A model generated the notes under the pieces. The model did no database searches. It was not told the origin of the DNA and saw nothing but the letters and a program-made list of their open reading frames with translations. Shown here piece by piece: positions 35,801-43,802 of a stretch of DNA of 64,000 nucleotides (positions are counted from its first letter, which is position 1; the number at the start of each line of letters is the position of its first letter). This DNA is from Sphingobacterium thalpophilum (GTDB taxonomy: Bacteria; Bacteroidota; Bacteroidia; Sphingobacteriales; Sphingobacteriaceae), in contig NZ_LR590484.1 in NCBI RefSeq assembly GCF_901482695.1, forward strand, positions 1,674,001 through 1,738,000, read 5' to 3'. A program made the position numbers and the translations under genes.

Positions 35801-35898
35801 TCAACAACAACTCCGGTTACTTCCACAATATCCTGTGCCAACGCACTGAAGGTGATACCGAGAAGCAACATACAGGTTAATACTATTTTATTCATCAT
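32815..35898 (-). CDS. SusC/RagA-family TonB-linked outer-membrane transporter (PUL 2)
   Basis: A 1027-residue TonB-dependent importer. The N-terminal signal (to about residue 21) is followed by a CarboxypepD_reg-like domain (VTGVVVDPQKIPLIGVSI), the SusC-type box DEVVVTGTGTQ, the plug (ILKDAAVTAIYGSKGANGVI) and the barrel, including KYKDVNGDGIIDDGDR and a final FTFGINVNL. Translation runs on to susD 11 bp later. It follows the TIG/NHL gene by 11 bp, so the four genes form one operon. Confidence 0.96.
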   Translation of the reverse strand: MMNKIVLTCMLLLGITFSALAQDIVEVTGVVVDPQKIPLIGVSISVKDAPGLGTTTDNKGHYKIKVERYKTLVFSSVGYQKQEILVKDVHSINVTLKESETSVLDEVVVTGTGTQRTLTSTAATSSVDLSTMKGNPTSSISNALIGNAPGVLGMMQSGQPGKNITEFWIRGISTFGGGASALILVDNIERDINDINIEDIETINILKDAAVTAIYGSKGANGVILITTKRGKDGKISINFKDENIYNTRTITPEFEDGVSYANLLNEARITRNFEPIYQPEELEILRLGLDPDLYPNVNWKDLLLKDGAMTYRANLNMTGGGATARYFLSGSYIDEGGMYKTDETLRNDYNTNANYKRYNYRLNTDINVTKSTVLKIGVAGSLNKRNSPGLGDNDFWGVLFGYSPIRTPVLYSNGYVPAIGTGNQTNPWVVATQTGYNENWQNKIQTNISIEQNFDFITKGLRFRGIIGYDTNNDNNIYRRKWPEQWRAERARDENGNLIFTHISDPRELFQESSASGDRREFYDMMFNYDRSIGNHNIGAVARFTRDALVRTVNLGDDIKNGIARRNQALAGRVTYNWKSRYIADFNFGYNGSENFAPGRQYGFFPAVSGAWNIGEEPFVKDNISWMNMFKVRYSWGRVGNDQLAGGARFPYLSTISEVDGGYDWADYGFIRSYQAIKYSQVASPNVTWEIATKRNLGFDLALFKDKIIANLDFFNEKRTGIYMARNYLPALVGLESVPSANVGAVKSSGFDGRLLYNQKVGEVNLTARSNITYSKNEITEIDEENNVYGYQNQKGYRVDQAKGLIALGLFKDYDDIRNSPKQTFGTYQPGDIKYKDVNGDGIIDDGDRVAIGATRRPNLVYGVGVSASWKSLDVSVHFQGAGKSTFFTYGKTVYAFSEGEWGQVLKGVMGDNRWISADISGDPSTENPNASYPRLSYGPNPNNFRESTFWLKNGQYVRLKTIDIGYTLPKELTNRIKTNSIRIFVVGSNLFTWSKFKLWDPELATPRGEDYPLPKSFTFGINVNL

Positions 35899-35909
35899 TT
35901 TATGCTAGG

Positions 35910-37367
35910 TTAATCTTGGTCATTTTCATCCATTTCTTCCAATGCTATTTTGCGGATTCGTCTATTCTCGCGATCCCCGATATAAAAAGCACCTTCTTTT
36001 TCATTATAGGCGATGCCCGATGGGCGGTCAAAACGGGCTTCTTCGCGCAGGTCTCCATTGACATAACCATAGGGATTGCTATTGAGACTTGAACTTCCCC
36101 TGCCGGCAAAAGTTGTCACAGCACCTTCCGGTGTAAGTACACGGATCGCATGATTCATCATGTCTGTAAAATAAAAATCATATACGTCTGGCTTACCGGC
36201 ATCCACATATGCCTGATTTTTGACGAATACCCCTTGATAAGGCTGATTGACCCGTGCCGAAGACCCGACTCCATCTTTATAACCAGATTCCCGGACTTTG
36301 CCACAGATAAGATAGGGTTGGTTGAATCGCTTTTTTTCCCAATTGTAATCGGCCCGCATAATATATCCTTGATTGATGACCAAGATATAGGCATAATTTC
36401 CACTTGGATGGATCAGCGCCCGATATTCCCACTGCGGATCCTGGATTACATATAAGAACTCTGATTTAGTCGTTTTATCTATAAAATATTGATTCAGGTC
36501 GAAACGGTAAAATTCGCCTTTTGCATAGCTATTGAAGTACATTTCACCATTGACCGGGTGGATAGATGCCCCATTGCATTGCTTGCTTTTTGTCAGTACT
36601 TCTTTATCCAAAAAATTCCTTGCTCGGGAAAATAATAAGGTAGACTCATCATTTTCACCTCCCCTGTCTTGCGCTACAATCATATATTTCCCATCCAGTG
36701 AAAAGTCAACGCTTCGCGGTCGACTGAAATCTGAGCGTTTTTTGGTGATTGTACTGTCCTCGAAATTAATCAGGTAAAGACCGTTATTTTCATCGAATGT
36801 AACCCACAAGTGTTTTGGGTTAAGCGGATCAAACTTCATGAACGACGACAGCCAAAAACCGCTGGCCATCTTGTTTTCATCCGCATCTTTAAACTTACCG
36901 TCTTTCCAGGGCTCATCACCACGTGCATTTCTATAACCAGCCAAGGTTGACACAACCAGTTTGCGTTGATAGTCAAAAAGCGCTTCTGCTTTGCCGACAA
37001 CAGGTTTTTCGTCTCCGCCCACACGCACCTCAATATCTCCTTTAAAAGCCTGCTTGGGCACCAGACAATAAAGTGACTCACCCAAAACATTGATTACTAT
37101 AGCTTTTTTCCCGCCGATAAAGACTTCTACATTTTTTGGATCATTGCCAAAATTCTTTCCATAGATTACTAGCCGTTGCCCCATTCCGCCTGATTTGGGT
37201 GCAAAGTCGGAGACCACAACAGGTTTAGATGGATCGAAAGGTGCTGCCTCACCGCCAATCTCAGGTGTATCATTTTTGCATGCCCAGAGTCCAAGCATGA
37301 GTAGCATAAAAACCCAAAGTCTGCTACGGAGGCGCTGCCTTCCGTGGGCTACTTGTTTTGTTCTCAT
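35910..37367 (-). CDS. TIG/IPT and NHL-repeat lipoprotein (PUL 2)
   Basis: A 485-residue lipoprotein, first gene of the PUL 2 operon, with Cys30 in GLWAC after a positively charged N-terminus. An IPT/TIG domain (VVSDFAPKSGGMGQRLVIYGKNFG) precedes a beta-propeller with NHL-type blades near the end (YFTDMMNHAIRVLTPEG; FYIGDRENRRIRKI). It has the same architecture as the 8342-9673 protein of PUL 1. Probably displayed on the surface to bind glycan or to organise the SusCD complex. Confidence 0.88.
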   Translation of the reverse strand: MRTKQVAHGRQRLRSRLWVFMLLMLGLWACKNDTPEIGGEAAPFDPSKPVVVSDFAPKSGGMGQRLVIYGKNFGNDPKNVEVFIGGKKAIVINVLGESLYCLVPKQAFKGDIEVRVGGDEKPVVGKAEALFDYQRKLVVSTLAGYRNARGDEPWKDGKFKDADENKMASGFWLSSFMKFDPLNPKHLWVTFDENNGLYLINFEDSTITKKRSDFSRPRSVDFSLDGKYMIVAQDRGGENDESTLLFSRARNFLDKEVLTKSKQCNGASIHPVNGEMYFNSYAKGEFYRFDLNQYFIDKTTKSEFLYVIQDPQWEYRALIHPSGNYAYILVINQGYIMRADYNWEKKRFNQPYLICGKVRESGYKDGVGSSARVNQPYQGVFVKNQAYVDAGKPDVYDFYFTDMMNHAIRVLTPEGAVTTFAGRGSSSLNSNPYGYVNGDLREEARFDRPSGIAYNEKEGAFYIGDRENRRIRKIALEEMDENDQD

Positions 37368-37894
37368 AAGGTATTATTCGGTTATAATTTGTTCTTAATA
37401 CTGCCTTCTACATATGCCTAAACGAACAGGTCCTTGACCTGATTCCTTCAGCATTCTTTATTTAAAAGCATGCTGGTTTAACTACTTTCTAAAGGTCAAT
37501 TTCAGGACGAACGGATCGACACCCGCCCTACGCTCTTGTAAGTTGTTTGAATTGATTTCCACATAATTGATTATTTTATAAAAGCTAAATGGTATTAGCT
37601 TATTTTTACTAAAAAAAAGACATGACGTCCTGTTAAAATCATTTTTACTAATTCTGTTTCGTTTATTGGGCTGCTAGGCCAGAAGATAAATGTTGATTAT
37701 TATAATTTACGTTTTCAAATACTTCTCTTAGGAACTGCGTTCTATAATTGATTATCCAAAATTAGAGAACGTAAAATTTTTGAGACTAACGATTTTTCTC
37801 AATAGTCTGCTATTTTGTATCAAAGGAGGAAAAATAAAACTACTGTGGATGAATTGATTATGAATGGGGCTTTCTAACGGCAAACACCATAAGG
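37368..37894. other. Intergenic region upstream of PUL 2, with one inverted repeat
   Basis: About 530 bp without a credible gene, AT-rich. It should hold the PUL 2 promoter. The clearest structure is AAGCTAA-6 bp-TTAGCTT at 37582-37601. No TAnnTTTG promoter could be placed with confidence, and no ECF sigma, anti-sigma or two-component gene adjoins. Confidence 0.6.
37582..37601. promoter_or_regulatory. Candidate operator inverted repeat upstream of PUL 2
   Basis: Perfect 7-bp inverted repeat (AAGCTAA/TTAGCTT) with a 6-bp spacer, 215 bp before the first PUL 2 gene. It could bind a dimeric regulator; it differs from the PUL 1 palindrome. The distance is large, and chance occurrence in AT-rich DNA is possible. 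Confidence 0.3.
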
Positions 37895-37930
37895 CAAAAA
37901 AGCCTGCAAATTGAATATTTGCAGGCTTTT
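37895..37930 (-). terminator. Terminator of tRNA-Glu, second copy
   Basis: On the minus strand, AAAAGCCTGCAAA pairs perfectly with TTTGCAGGCTTTT around a 7- to 9-base loop and ends in a T run. Confidence 0.85.
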
Positions 37931-38025
37931 GTATGTTTTGACTTTTAGATGTGTAGCCCGTAGGGGAATCGAACCCCTGTTTCAAGAATGAAAATCTTGC
38001 GTCCTAACCCCTAGACGAACGGGCC
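37917..38025. repeat. 109-bp perfect direct repeat, copy B (tRNA-Glu plus 3' flank)
   Basis: Identical by eye to 13390-13498, same orientation, 24.5 kb apart. It includes the entire tRNA-Glu gene and one arm of its terminator. Confidence 0.9.
37954..38025 (-). tRNA. tRNA-Glu (anticodon UUC), second copy
   Basis: Same 72-nt cloverleaf as at 13427-13498: anticodon loop UUUUCAU giving UUC, T loop UUCGAUU, discriminator A, no encoded CCA. Confidence 0.95.
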
Positions 38026-38114
38026 TTTTATGAGCTCCAGAAGCTTTTATTGCTTTTGGAGCTGCAAATATAGATTTTAAAATCAGAATTGCAAAAAATA
38101 ATTTCGAATATTTT

Positions 38115-39389
38115 TTAGATCAGATCGAAGCCGATGTCCCGTCTGAAATATTTGCCTTCAAAATAGATCCTTCCGGCATCTGCTGTAGCTTGCTGTAACG
38201 CCTCGAAAAGCGTGTTCTGCAAGGTTGTTACTGCGATGACCCTTCCTCCGGCTGTGACGACTTTTCCGTCCTGCTCTTTCGTACCGGCATGAAATACGAG
38301 AGACTCTTTTACATTTTCTATATTGGTGATTTCCTTGCTGGACTCATACGCTCCCGGATAGCCGCCTGCGACCAGCATGACTGTCACGGCTGTCTTCGGT
38401 GAAACAGTAAACGAACGTTGCTCAAGGTTGCCCTGTGCTACGCCCTCCAGAAGATCCAAGAGGTCAGACTCGATGCGTGGCAACACAGATTCGGTCTCAG
38501 GATCTCCCATACGAACATTGTACTCAATAACATATGGATCCCCACCCACATTCATTAAACCGATGAAAATAAAACCTTTGTAAGGAATGCCGTCTTTTTT
38601 CAGCCCTTCGACTGTAGGTTTGATAATACGTTCTTCGACCTTGTTCAAAAAAATATCATCTGCAAAAGGAACTGGAGAGATGGAACCCATTCCACCTGTA
38701 TTCAAACCGGTATCACCCTCACCAATGCGCTTGTAATCTTTAGCTGATGGTAACACTTTATATGAATTTCCATCCGTAAGCACAAATACGGAAAGTTCAA
38801 TCCCTTTTAGAAACTCTTCCACTACAACGACACGGCTCGCATCGCCAAATTTGGCCTCTGCGATCATCGCTTTCAGTTCTGCCTTGGCATCCTCAAGTGT
38901 TTCACAGATCAATACGCCCTTACCAGCTGCCAGACCATCTGCTTTTAATACGATGGGCAGCTTCTGACCTTCGAGGTACAACAATCCCTCATCCAACGAC
39001 GCCGCATCAAACGACCGTGACGCTGCTGTAGGGATTCCATGGCGATCCATGAACTGTTTTGAAAAATCTTTTGACCCTTCTAGTTGCGCTCCCTCCTGCT
39101 GCGGGCCGATCACCGGAATATGTTTTATATCGTCCCGGTTTAAAAAATAGTCATGAATACCTTTAACCAGAGGCTCTTCGGGGCCCACAACAACCATCGT
39201 GATGTCTTTTTCGAGCACAAAGGAAGCGATAGCTTCAAAATCTGTAACCTTTATATTTACGTTTTCCCCATAGGCGCCAGTACCCGCGTTACCGGGCGCA
39301 ATAAACAGCTGATCTAAACGTGGACTTTTCGACAATGTATAGGCGAAGGCGGACTCACGGCCTCCCGAACCGATGATAAGGATTTTCAT
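38115..39389 (-). CDS. purD: Phosphoribosylamine-glycine ligase
   Basis: A 424-residue enzyme for the second step of purine synthesis, joining glycine to phosphoribosylamine with ATP. It opens MKILIIGSGGRESAFAY (PurD-specific), continues with the ATP-grasp domain (GVLICETLEDAKAEL, VVVEEFLKGIELSVFVLTDG), and contains NTGGMGSISPVPF, VLPRIESDLLDLL and YVIEYNVRMGDPETE, the usual signature. Full length. It is transcribed away from the MG2/plug gene, whose candidate promoter lies 62 bp from the PurD start. Confidence 0.96.
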   Translation of the reverse strand: MKILIIGSGGRESAFAYTLSKSPRLDQLFIAPGNAGTGAYGENVNIKVTDFEAIASFVLEKDITMVVVGPEEPLVKGIHDYFLNRDDIKHIPVIGPQQEGAQLEGSKDFSKQFMDRHGIPTAASRSFDAASLDEGLLYLEGQKLPIVLKADGLAAGKGVLICETLEDAKAELKAMIAEAKFGDASRVVVVEEFLKGIELSVFVLTDGNSYKVLPSAKDYKRIGEGDTGLNTGGMGSISPVPFADDIFLNKVEERIIKPTVEGLKKDGIPYKGFIFIGLMNVGGDPYVIEYNVRMGDPETESVLPRIESDLLDLLEGVAQGNLEQRSFTVSPKTAVTVMLVAGGYPGAYESSKEITNIENVKESLVFHAGTKEQDGKVVTAGGRVIAVTTLQNTLFEALQQATADAGRIYFEGKYFRRDIGFDLI

Positions 39390-39450
39390 AGCACAAATAT
39401 ATTTTTTTTATATTAATTTTCAGCCATCAGCGGACCTTAAAAACACATTT

Positions 39451-39458
39451 TAAATTTG
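39451..39458 (+). promoter_or_regulatory. Candidate -7 box for the MG2/plug gene
   Basis: TAAATTTG matches TAnnTTTG. It would start RNA near 39465, which argues against the GTG at 39464 as a start codon and for the ATG at 39575. Confidence 0.4.
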
Positions 39459-39574
39459 TATCCGTGAGCAAACCGGCTTCCGGTGCTGCTAATACTCTGC
39501 CACGATATAATATTTTGATTTATAAGTTGATTAAAGAAAAAATATTTTCTAATTTACCAGAAACATTTAGTCAT

Positions 39575-42259
39575 ATGTATGCCAAAATACTGTTATTAAT
39601 CAATTGCCTGGTATTCCCCTTACTGACTTTCGCTCAGATTGATCAGACGCTGCAGAAACTGGATTCTTACCGTGCACATCATCCCGTCGAAAAAATCTAC
39701 CTGCATCTGGATAAGAATGATTACACGGCAGGTGAAAATATCTGGTTTAAACTGTATTGTACGATCGCCCCGTTCAATTACCTCAGCAACAACAGCAAGA
39801 TCGCTAACATCGAATTGATCTCACCGTCAAATACCATCGTCAAAAGCATTAAAATACCCGTCACGCTAGGACTTGGGATCGGCGACTTCAATCTACCGGA
39901 TACACTCATTGAAGGAGCCTACCGAATCAGAGCATACACACAGTGGATGCAAAATGACTCCACTTCCAATTTTTACGAACGTGTTGTCCCGATTACCAAT
40001 GGAAGGTCGGACAACATCGTTACGCAGAGTACACTTGTCAACGATGGTCCGGAGAGATTCTTTCAGATCAGGATGAAGACTTTCCAAGGGGCGCCCCTTT
40101 TAAACAACAATGTGCAGTACACATTAAAGCAGGAAGGTAAAAAAGAGCGAACCGGAAGGCTAAAATCCGACGAAAACGGAACCATATCGCTTGAATTAAA
40201 AGATGACTTTAAAGGTGGCCTACTGTCTTTGCACTTTCTCTCCTCAGACAAACGACGGATATTAAAGAGCTTTAGAATCCCCGATCCCACTCGGCAGAAC
40301 AGTATCCAGATATTTCCGGAAAGTGGTGAACTGGTCAACAATATATTATGTAAAACTGGCTTCAAAGTGCTTTCCCCGACAGGCCTTGGACTTAAAGCTA
40401 AAATAAAAATATTGGAAGACAATCTGACTCCACTGATGGAATTTGAAACAAATCCGCTCGGTATGGGCAGTATACCGCTGATCCTGAATGCGGAAAAAAA
40501 ATACATCGCGACTGCAACCTTTGAAGACGGCAGCTCGGTAAGTGCCTCCATACCGCCCATAGCAGCTTCGGGTTATGCGCTTACAGTTAACTCAGGCCTC
40601 AAAGACAAAATCGTAACGCAGCTGTCGGCGACTGCGGACCTCGTCAATGGCCAGGAGATGTATCTGATTGCACAGTACAATGGTCTGGTACTCCATGCTG
40701 CTAAACAAAAGTTAAATCACGGTGAGATCTTGTTCAATATTCCAAAGAAAGAACTTCCTTCAGGAGTACTCCAGCTATCCATTCTCAATGCACAACTGGT
40801 TCCTGTTATCGAAAGGCTTGTATTTAACTACAACGCCGCAAAAACAATGCTGCCGATTGCTGTACAGTTAAACAAACCGGCATTCGGCACACGTGACCAT
40901 GTCCTTGCCAGTCTCACCGTTCATGAAGGCAGCAGTGATACCTCAAAAATAGCCGCGCTTTCGGCATCTGTTGTTAACCTGACAAAAATCGATACCCTTA
41001 CAGGTCTTCATTACTCCTCCATCGTTTCGGAACTTTTGTTAAAATCGGATCTTCGGGGCTTCATTGAACGCCCCAACTACTACTTTGCGGATTTAAATAA
41101 CGTCAAGCTGGATGAGCTCGACAACCTCATGTTCATTCAGGGGTGGCGAAAACTTGACTGGAAACACTATCTTGACAGCACCCAAAAGCAGTATCCTCCC
41201 GAAAAGGGACTTACCGTTTCAGGCACCGTGAAGAAAACGGGTAGGAAAGCCGTTGTACCGGGTGCCACGGTTACCTTGATACCTACCAGCAATATGATGC
41301 TGAGCATCGATACCCTAACCAACGAAGAAGGCAAATTTGCCTTTGACGAGCTGCTATTCGCAGACAGCGTCAAATTTATTGTGACAGGCAAGGGTAAAAA
41401 GGAAAAAAATAGAGTGGATATCGTTGTCGATGAACCGGTGATCCCACGAATTGAAGAGAGCAAAGACGACCCCTTGATGACCAATGATATCAATACTGAA
41501 TTGATCAGCCAGCTTAAAAACAACCAGCAGTTTTTAGCAGAACTGGAGGCCGCGGGCATTATCCAGAAAAGCATTGTACTCGAAGAGGTCCAGATCAGCC
41601 GAACGAGAGTTAACAAGGCTGACAAGAACTCTAGAAATTTAAATGGCCCCGGCAATGCGGATCAGGTCATCACGGCAGAGGAATTGTCGACTTGTACGAC
41701 CTTGGAACAATGTCTTGCCGGTAGGCTTGTAGGTGTGATGTTTCGAAATGGAGTCCCCTATAGCACGCGATCGATGGGACTAAACGGTGGAAGCCCCATG
41801 CAGGTCGTTTTGGATGGCATGTACATTGAGGCGGAGCAGATCAGCATGATCAATGTCCAGGATGTCGCCAGCATTGAAGTACTACGTACTGCCAGCACCA
41901 CGGCAATTTATGGGTCCTATGGTGGCAATGGTGTCCTGGTCATCACGACCAAATCGGGCGACGCCGTATTATCATCCTATACGCCGACAGGGATTGTTAC
42001 AATTGTACCCAAAGGGCTACATGTAAACCGCAACTTTTTCAAACCACAGTATGATGCCACGCAAAAACAAGCACTTAAACGCGATCTGAGAACTACTATT
42101 GCCTGGGAGCCCAATCTCATCACCGATAAAAATGGAAAAACACAATTCGATTTTTTCACCGCCGACGAACCCGGAACATACAAGATCACTATCGAAGGAG
42201 TAGATATGGAGGGAAAAATTGGCCATCAGGAACACTTATTAGAAGTAAAACCACAATAG
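39575..42259 (+). CDS. Exported MG2-like protein with an embedded TonB-plug domain
   Basis: A 894-residue protein starting at ATG 39575, which opens a signal peptide ending LLTFAQ; an earlier in-frame GTG at 39464 would hide it. The N-terminus (YLHLDKNDYTAGENIWFKLY) is an alpha-2-macroglobulin MG2-type domain. A regulatory beta-sandwich occurs near 545-630 (SGTVKKTGRKAVVPGATVTL). About residues 688-790 are a TonB-receptor plug (GNADQVITAEEL; ASIEVLRTASTTAIYGSYGG), followed by another MG-like domain (FDFFTADEPGTYKITIEGV). There is no beta-barrel. Such proteins are known but uncharacterised in Bacteroidota; they may present a plug in the periplasm or act with a separate barrel. Confidence 0.85.
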   Translation: MYAKILLLINCLVFPLLTFAQIDQTLQKLDSYRAHHPVEKIYLHLDKNDYTAGENIWFKLYCTIAPFNYLSNNSKIANIELISPSNTIVKSIKIPVTLGLGIGDFNLPDTLIEGAYRIRAYTQWMQNDSTSNFYERVVPITNGRSDNIVTQSTLVNDGPERFFQIRMKTFQGAPLLNNNVQYTLKQEGKKERTGRLKSDENGTISLELKDDFKGGLLSLHFLSSDKRRILKSFRIPDPTRQNSIQIFPESGELVNNILCKTGFKVLSPTGLGLKAKIKILEDNLTPLMEFETNPLGMGSIPLILNAEKKYIATATFEDGSSVSASIPPIAASGYALTVNSGLKDKIVTQLSATADLVNGQEMYLIAQYNGLVLHAAKQKLNHGEILFNIPKKELPSGVLQLSILNAQLVPVIERLVFNYNAAKTMLPIAVQLNKPAFGTRDHVLASLTVHEGSSDTSKIAALSASVVNLTKIDTLTGLHYSSIVSELLLKSDLRGFIERPNYYFADLNNVKLDELDNLMFIQGWRKLDWKHYLDSTQKQYPPEKGLTVSGTVKKTGRKAVVPGATVTLIPTSNMMLSIDTLTNEEGKFAFDELLFADSVKFIVTGKGKKEKNRVDIVVDEPVIPRIEESKDDPLMTNDINTELISQLKNNQQFLAELEAAGIIQKSIVLEEVQISRTRVNKADKNSRNLNGPGNADQVITAEELSTCTTLEQCLAGRLVGVMFRNGVPYSTRSMGLNGGSPMQVVLDGMYIEAEQISMINVQDVASIEVLRTASTTAIYGSYGGNGVLVITTKSGDAVLSSYTPTGIVTIVPKGLHVNRNFFKPQYDATQKQALKRDLRTTIAWEPNLITDKNGKTQFDFFTADEPGTYKITIEGVDMEGKIGHQEHLLEVKPQ

Positions 42260-42297
42260 TGCAACAAACAAACCGTTATAATTATATACTGCTGCGT

Positions 42298-43071
42298 ATG
42301 GAACATATAAAAACCAAAATAGAAGACCGCATCTTAAGTATTTTCCTGGACCGTGGAAAGTCCAATGCAATCGACACCTTGTTGCTGAAAGAACTTATTG
42401 TCACACTGGAAACCGCCCAGGACAACGACAGCGTGCAAGGGATCATCCTGATCGGAAAAGAGAACTTTTTTAGTGCCGGGCTTGACCTGATCACCCTATA
42501 CAACTATAATGAAGAGCAGATCAGCGAATTCTGGATACTTTTTATGGAGACCACCACACTTCTAGCTGCTTTTCCGAAGCCAATTGTGGCCGCTATATCT
42601 GGCCATAGTCCCGCAGGGGGCTGCGTATTGGCGCTATGCTGCGACTATCGGATTATGGCCGAAGGCAACTTTGTCATTGGCCTCAACGAAATACCTGTCG
42701 GCCTGATTGTCCCCGAAAGCATCTTTCTGCTCTATGCATTCTGGATCGGAAAACGCCATGCTTACCAAAACTTACTTGAAGGAAAACTGTTATCTCCTGT
42801 GGAAGCAAAAGCACAGGGTTTGGTAGACGAGGTTGTTCCTGCGAATGTCCTCTTTAATACGGCGACAAAGAAAATAAAGCAGATCACGCAATTAAATCAG
42901 TCCACCTGGCAAACCTCAAAACTAAACTTCAGAAAGGAAATAATTCTTAAATTGCGCGAAAATAGAGACGAAACCATACAGCGGATTCTGGAGCAATGGT
43001 GGTTGCCCGCTACACGCGCGATTTTAAAATCCATTATCGAGAATCTGGCGTCAAAAAATACGATCAAATAA
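42298..43071 (+). CDS. Enoyl-CoA hydratase/isomerase, delta3-delta2-enoyl-CoA isomerase-like
   Basis: A 257-residue crotonase-fold protein from ATG 42298; an in-frame GTG at 42259 overlaps the previous gene's stop and is less likely. The oxyanion-hole blocks are FFSAGLDL and GHSPAGGCVLALCCDYR. The following IGLNEIPVGL, with a single Glu, resembles mitochondrial delta3-delta2-enoyl-CoA isomerase (ECI1) more than a hydratase, in which two Glu residues are expected. It probably shifts double bonds in unsaturated fatty acyl-CoA. No other beta-oxidation gene adjoins. The next gene follows after 11 bp. Confidence 0.82.
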   Translation: MEHIKTKIEDRILSIFLDRGKSNAIDTLLLKELIVTLETAQDNDSVQGIILIGKENFFSAGLDLITLYNYNEEQISEFWILFMETTTLLAAFPKPIVAAISGHSPAGGCVLALCCDYRIMAEGNFVIGLNEIPVGLIVPESIFLLYAFWIGKRHAYQNLLEGKLLSPVEAKAQGLVDEVVPANVLFNTATKKIKQITQLNQSTWQTSKLNFRKEIILKLRENRDETIQRILEQWWLPATRAILKSIIENLASKNTIK

Positions 43072-43082
43072 ATAAACACAAC

Positions 43083-43766
43083 ATGAGAAAACTCCTTTTC
43101 TTTGTTCTTATCGCCCTTTCGGCCGGAATAACGTCCTGCAGAAATAATAAAAAAGAAGACAAAGCGATACGCATTGCCCAGGATTCCATCCCCTTGGATA
43201 CGGTGAGCAAGCCCGATACCCTACAAAAGGAGCCTAAGAAAGAGGACATAGAGACAGTAGAAGAGGTACTCGAAAACATAGCGAAGGCCTACACCGAACA
43301 AGATGGTAAAACCATCAACAACTACATTCATCCCAAGTTGGGTATATATATCATTTATCGTCCGGGCGCTCTGGATTCGTATGTGCATCAAAACAGCTTT
43401 AGCTTTTCCAAGCCGGTACCTGAGTACCATTCTTACGAAAAATTAAGCTATAAAGGGCCATTAAAATCGGGAAAACTCCCTGCGTTTGATTGCGGAACAA
43501 TGAAATGGGACAAATCAGGCTTCTATTATGACAAGAAAAGCCGGCCGAACGAACTTTCACAGACGGCGAGATTTATGAACGAAATTTTGGATGCAAAAAT
43601 TAGCAGCAGCGAATTGCAGCGCCTAAAAAATATGGAAGCCCGAAGCTACCGCGCCATCATGACCTCTAGCGACACGGAAGAGCCCTTGGTATTTCACGTC
43701 ACGAAAGAGGGAGGAAAGTGGTATATCACGGTCATTGACCGTGCATATGCCGGTTGTGACGCTTAA
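43083..43766 (+). CDS. Uncharacterised lipoprotein
   Basis: A 227-residue protein from ATG 43083, where a signal peptide with lipobox ITSC begins; longer in-frame starts run into the preceding gene. A charged, Lys/Glu-rich linker follows (about 20-60), then an alpha/beta domain beginning VEEVLENIAKAYTEQDGKTINNYI, which resembles NTF2-like or similar small folds only weakly. Not recognised. It starts 11 bp after the isomerase gene and is 36 bp before the phosphohexomutase gene. Confidence 0.75.
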   Translation: MRKLLFFVLIALSAGITSCRNNKKEDKAIRIAQDSIPLDTVSKPDTLQKEPKKEDIETVEEVLENIAKAYTEQDGKTINNYIHPKLGIYIIYRPGALDSYVHQNSFSFSKPVPEYHSYEKLSYKGPLKSGKLPAFDCGTMKWDKSGFYYDKKSRPNELSQTARFMNEILDAKISSSELQRLKNMEARSYRAIMTSSDTEEPLVFHVTKEGGKWYITVIDRAYAGCDA

Positions 43767-43802
43767 AAGATTTTTTTACATTTAGCCTTATTTTAACACG
43801 TA

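Noticed and set aside
37752..37985. Minus-strand open frame of 77 codons
   Set aside because: It runs through the tRNA-Glu gene and its terminator; it is not protein-coding.
13427..38025. Excisable island bounded by the tRNA-Glu repeats
   Set aside because: No integrase or mobility gene is present and the segment holds housekeeping genes such as radA, xseA and nagB.
39464..39574. GTG-started N-terminal extension of the MG2/plug protein
   Set aside because: The TAnnTTTG box would put the transcription start at about this GTG, and the extension would hide a clear signal peptide.
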